From Alphaproteobacteria bacterium (lineage in GTDB: Bacteria > Pseudomonadota > Alphaproteobacteria > UBA8366 > GCA-2717185), in contig WLWY01000001.1 of assembly GCA_012103325.1 (NCBI GenBank), positions 496,001 through 560,000 of the forward strand: a stretch of DNA of 64,000 bases. The letters are read 5' to 3'. The translations under genes and the position numbers were made by a program. Below the pieces are notes generated by a model. The model was given only the letters and a program-made list of their open reading frames with translations. It did not search any database and had not been told where the DNA came from. Each line of letters opens with the position of its first letter. Positions within the stretch are counted from its first letter, which is position 1. Shown here one piece after another: positions 62,068 through 64,000 of the stretch.

Positions 62068-63195
62068 CTATGCCCCACTCTCCGCTGCATCCTGGAAACG
62101 GCCGATGCGGAACGGGTGTACCGGCAGATTGGTGCCGCCGGTGGTGACCAGGTCCGCCATCATACTGCCGACGATCGGGCCGAGCTGGAAGCCGTGGCCG
62201 CAATAGCCGAAGGCGTGATAGGCGTCTTCCGCGGCGCTGGGACCGATGACGGGGATGCCGTCCGGCATGAAGGCTTCAAGGCCGGCCCAGCAGCGCACGA
62301 TGCTGGCGGTCGCCATGACCGGGAATAGGATACTGGCGGTCTTGGCGCTGATCGCGAGGCCGCCGAAATCGATCGTCGTTCGGTTCTCGTCCCGGTAAGC
62401 GCCGCCGCGATGACCACCGCCGATGATGACGGTGCCGTTCGCTGCCTGCTTGAAGGAAAGCTTACGGCCTTGTGAGCCGACGACCGGCTCGATGAAACGT
62501 GGCATCGGCGCGGTGACCATCAGCATCGCCGCCAAGACCGTCAGCGGCACGGTTTCGCCCAGCGCGGCGGCGATGCGGTCGGCCCAGGCGCCCGCACAGT
62601 TGATCAGCACCGGTCCCTCAAACGTGCCGTCGTTCGTCGAGACGCGCCAGACGCCGTCTGTGCGTTCGACGCCGGTCGCGGTAACACCTTCGAAAAAGCG
62701 CACACCAAGCGATTCGCCCTTGCGCCGGAACGCGGCCGTCGTGCGCGCCGGATCGGCGTAGCCGTCGCCCGCGACATACATGCCGCCGACGCAATGCGGG
62801 GCGACGGCCGGCAGCAAATCCCGCAGCGTTGCCTGATCGACAATCTCCTCGTGATCGAAGCCGAGTTCGCGGACCTGCGCTGCGCGGGCACGCAGCGCCG
62901 CGAGCTCTTCCTCTGTTTCCGCGATCTTAACCTGACCCGTTGCGTGAAAGCCGCAATCGTCGTCGACCAGATCCTCGATATCGTTCCACAACTCAATCGA
63001 CGCGGCGGACAACGGCACTTCCGCCAAATCCCGGCCGAGACGCCGGACGCCGCCGGCGTTCACGCTCGAGGCGTGGCGGCCGACATGGTCCTTCTCGATA
63101 ACGAGCGCCGTCACGCCGCGGCGGGCAAGATGCAGGGCGGCGGAACAGCCATGAAGGCCGCCCCCGACAATCACCACATCCGCCGTTTCAGACAT
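62068..63195 (-). CDS. FAD-dependent amino-acid/amine oxidase (DAO family)
   Basis: 375 aa from ATG 63195 (MSETADVVIVGGGLHGCSAAL). GxGxxG near residue 11, GAWADRIAAALG near 220, and the C-terminal FAD loop FGYCGHGFQLGPIVGSMMADL. Related to glycine/sarcosine oxidases and D-amino-acid dehydrogenases, which yield an imine. RidA gene follows 34 bases on, an amidase gene lies 13 bases upstream, so the three form an amide-to-amine-to-keto-acid set by inference. Substrate unknown. Confidence 0.91.
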   Translation of the reverse strand: MSETADVVIVGGGLHGCSAALHLARRGVTALVIEKDHVGRHASSVNAGGVRRLGRDLAEVPLSAASIELWNDIEDLVDDDCGFHATGQVKIAETEEELAALRARAAQVRELGFDHEEIVDQATLRDLLPAVAPHCVGGMYVAGDGYADPARTTAAFRRKGESLGVRFFEGVTATGVERTDGVWRVSTNDGTFEGPVLINCAGAWADRIAAALGETVPLTVLAAMLMVTAPMPRFIEPVVGSQGRKLSFKQAANGTVIIGGGHRGGAYRDENRTTIDFGGLAISAKTASILFPVMATASIVRCWAGLEAFMPDGIPVIGPSAAEDAYHAFGYCGHGFQLGPIVGSMMADLVTTGGTNLPVHPFRIGRFQDAAESGA

Positions 63196-63208
63196 TACGC
63201 TGGTCTTT

Positions 63209-64000
63209 CTAATCCTTACACAGCGGCGGCGTACCGAGCCGCTGCCGCCCGGTGCCGAGTACGCCTTCGAACGCGAGGGCGACGGCAAGCGCGCGCTCAT
63301 CCTCATCAAGCGGCGCCATGATCTGAAAGCCGACCGGCATGCCGGCTTTGTCCAGAGCGACGGGAATCGTCACCGCCGACAGGGCCAGCATGTTCGCGGT
63401 CCGCGTATTGCGCAGCGCGCCCATATTGTGCGTCCGGTATCCTTCCAGATCGGCGACCGCATCAACCACCGGCGGCGTGATCGGTACCGTCGGGCCGACC
63501 ACGACATCGACATCGGCCATCCGGTCTTCCAGTGACGCAGACAATTGCTGCAGCCGGTCACGCCGAATCAGGTAATCGACCGCCGGGATCGCCTCCATAC
63601 TGTCGAACCGTGCCGCGACGTTCGGGTCCAGGGTCGCCTTGCGGTCCAGCATCTCGCCATTGATGAAGGCGGCGAATTCGGGCGCCGCGAGGCCGCCGCG
63701 CAGGAAAATCTCATCCGCCTCCGCCGCTTCCGGCAAATCGATCGACGAGACGCGCGCACCGGCCTTGGCCAATTCGTCGATGGCCGCCTTGATTCCTTCG
63801 GCGACACCGGGGTCGCAATCCTCGAAGAAATGATCGCAGACGCCGATATGGATGTCCGCCGGCCCGACATCGCCGAATCCCGCCAGCAGGGCCGCGCCCG
63901 GCAGATCGGTCAGCGGGTCGATGGCGGCGAAGGCGAGTATGGCGTCGGACACAGTGCGGGCCAACACGCCCGCGGTATCGAGGCTCGGGCTGAGCGGCAC
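63209..64000 (-). CDS. amidase-signature family protein, 5' end cut by window
   Basis: 264 codons, open at the window edge. The visible part starts just after the catalytic serine region: PLSPSLDTAGVLARTVSDAI is the typical post-nucleophile stretch of amidases (GatA-like). It ends with GMPVGFQIMAPLDEDE and FEGVLG, as in many hydrolases of amides, ureas or biuret-type compounds. The Lys and Ser of the catalytic triad fall outside the window, so activity cannot be judged. Likely the first gene of the oxidase-RidA set. Confidence 0.9.
   Translation of the reverse strand: MPLSPSLDTAGVLARTVSDAILAFAAIDPLTDLPGAALLAGFGDVGPADIHIGVCDHFFEDCDPGVAEGIKAAIDELAKAGARVSSIDLPEAAEADEIFLRGGLAAPEFAAFINGEMLDRKATLDPNVAARFDSMEAIPAVDYLIRRDRLQQLSASLEDRMADVDVVVGPTVPITPPVVDAVADLEGYRTHNMGALRNTRTANMLALSAVTIPVALDKAGMPVGFQIMAPLDEDERALAVALAFEGVLGTGRQRLGTPPLCKD

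Noticed and set aside
1..64000. CRISPR arrays, insertion sequences, prophage, tRNA and rRNA genes
   Set aside because: No regularly spaced repeats, transposase or integrase motifs, or T-arm sequences were seen on either strand.

Overview
The window is GC-rich, densely coded DNA, most likely chromosomal DNA of an alphaproteobacterium. The best evidence for this is a core block on the minus strand, ffh-rpsP-rimM-trmD-rplS followed by leuC-leuD-leuB and asd, with sdhCDAB nearby and dapF-mtaB-ftsY on the plus strand. A free-living, probably marine or soil, Rhodospirillales-like heterotroph would fit. The taxon is an inference from gene content and synteny, not from a marker-gene comparison.

Layout. 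1-3.2 kb: partial FAD dehydrogenase, a small membrane protein, an MFS transporter and a 3-hydroxybutyrate-dehydrogenase-like SDR. 3.3-9.1 kb: a complete five-gene peptide/oligopeptide-type ABC importer with a terminator hairpin after the binding-protein gene. 9.1-11 kb: an orphan hybrid histidine kinase. 11-21.3 kb: a plus-strand catabolic cluster led by a MarR regulator: MaoC-fold protein, BadH-like SDR, atypical crotonase, cytochrome P450, acyl-CoA synthetase, thiolase with its DUF35 partner, cyclohexanecarboxylate-CoA-ligase-like synthetase, PhyH dioxygenase, and an SDR with an apparent frameshift. 21.3-26.8 kb: a secreted protein, two exporters (LysE and MFS), a WYL regulator and a metallophosphoesterase-HAD fusion. 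The last four share three copies of the inverted repeat TGACA-N5-TGTCA. 26.8-33.8 kb: acyl-CoA genes (luciferase-like monooxygenase, two acyl-CoA dehydrogenases, two family III CoA transferases or racemases, a Nudt19-like Nudix hydrolase). A 12-base palindromic motif found beside marR recurs here. 33.8-36.7 kb: EamA exporter, PhyH dioxygenase, sulfotransferase. 36.7-40.2 kb: sdhCDAB.

40.2-41.4 kb is a 1.2-kb gene-free gap. It holds two DnaA-box matches in AT-rich DNA, then a stretch full of inverted repeats that ends in a very strong plus-strand terminator; this may be an undescribed structured RNA. 41.4-57 kb: pdxY, a TPR/glycosyltransferase protein, asd, two tiny secreted proteins (one only 48 aa), leuB, two leuC paralogues flanking leuD, the ribosomal/SRP block, an M24 peptidase-like protein and an S15/CocE hydrolase. 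57-64 kb: dapF-mtaB-ftsY with start/stop overlaps, two unrecognised proteins, RidA, a DAO-type oxidoreductase and a partial amidase.

Working together, the accessory genes look like aerobic uptake and CoA-dependent breakdown of cyclic or branched carboxylic acids. A P450 and PhyH enzymes would do oxygenation, CoA ligases activation, and dehydrogenases, SDRs, crotonase and thiolase the chain or ring cleavage. The substrate is not determined by the sequence. I saw no tRNA, rRNA, insertion sequence, prophage or CRISPR array.
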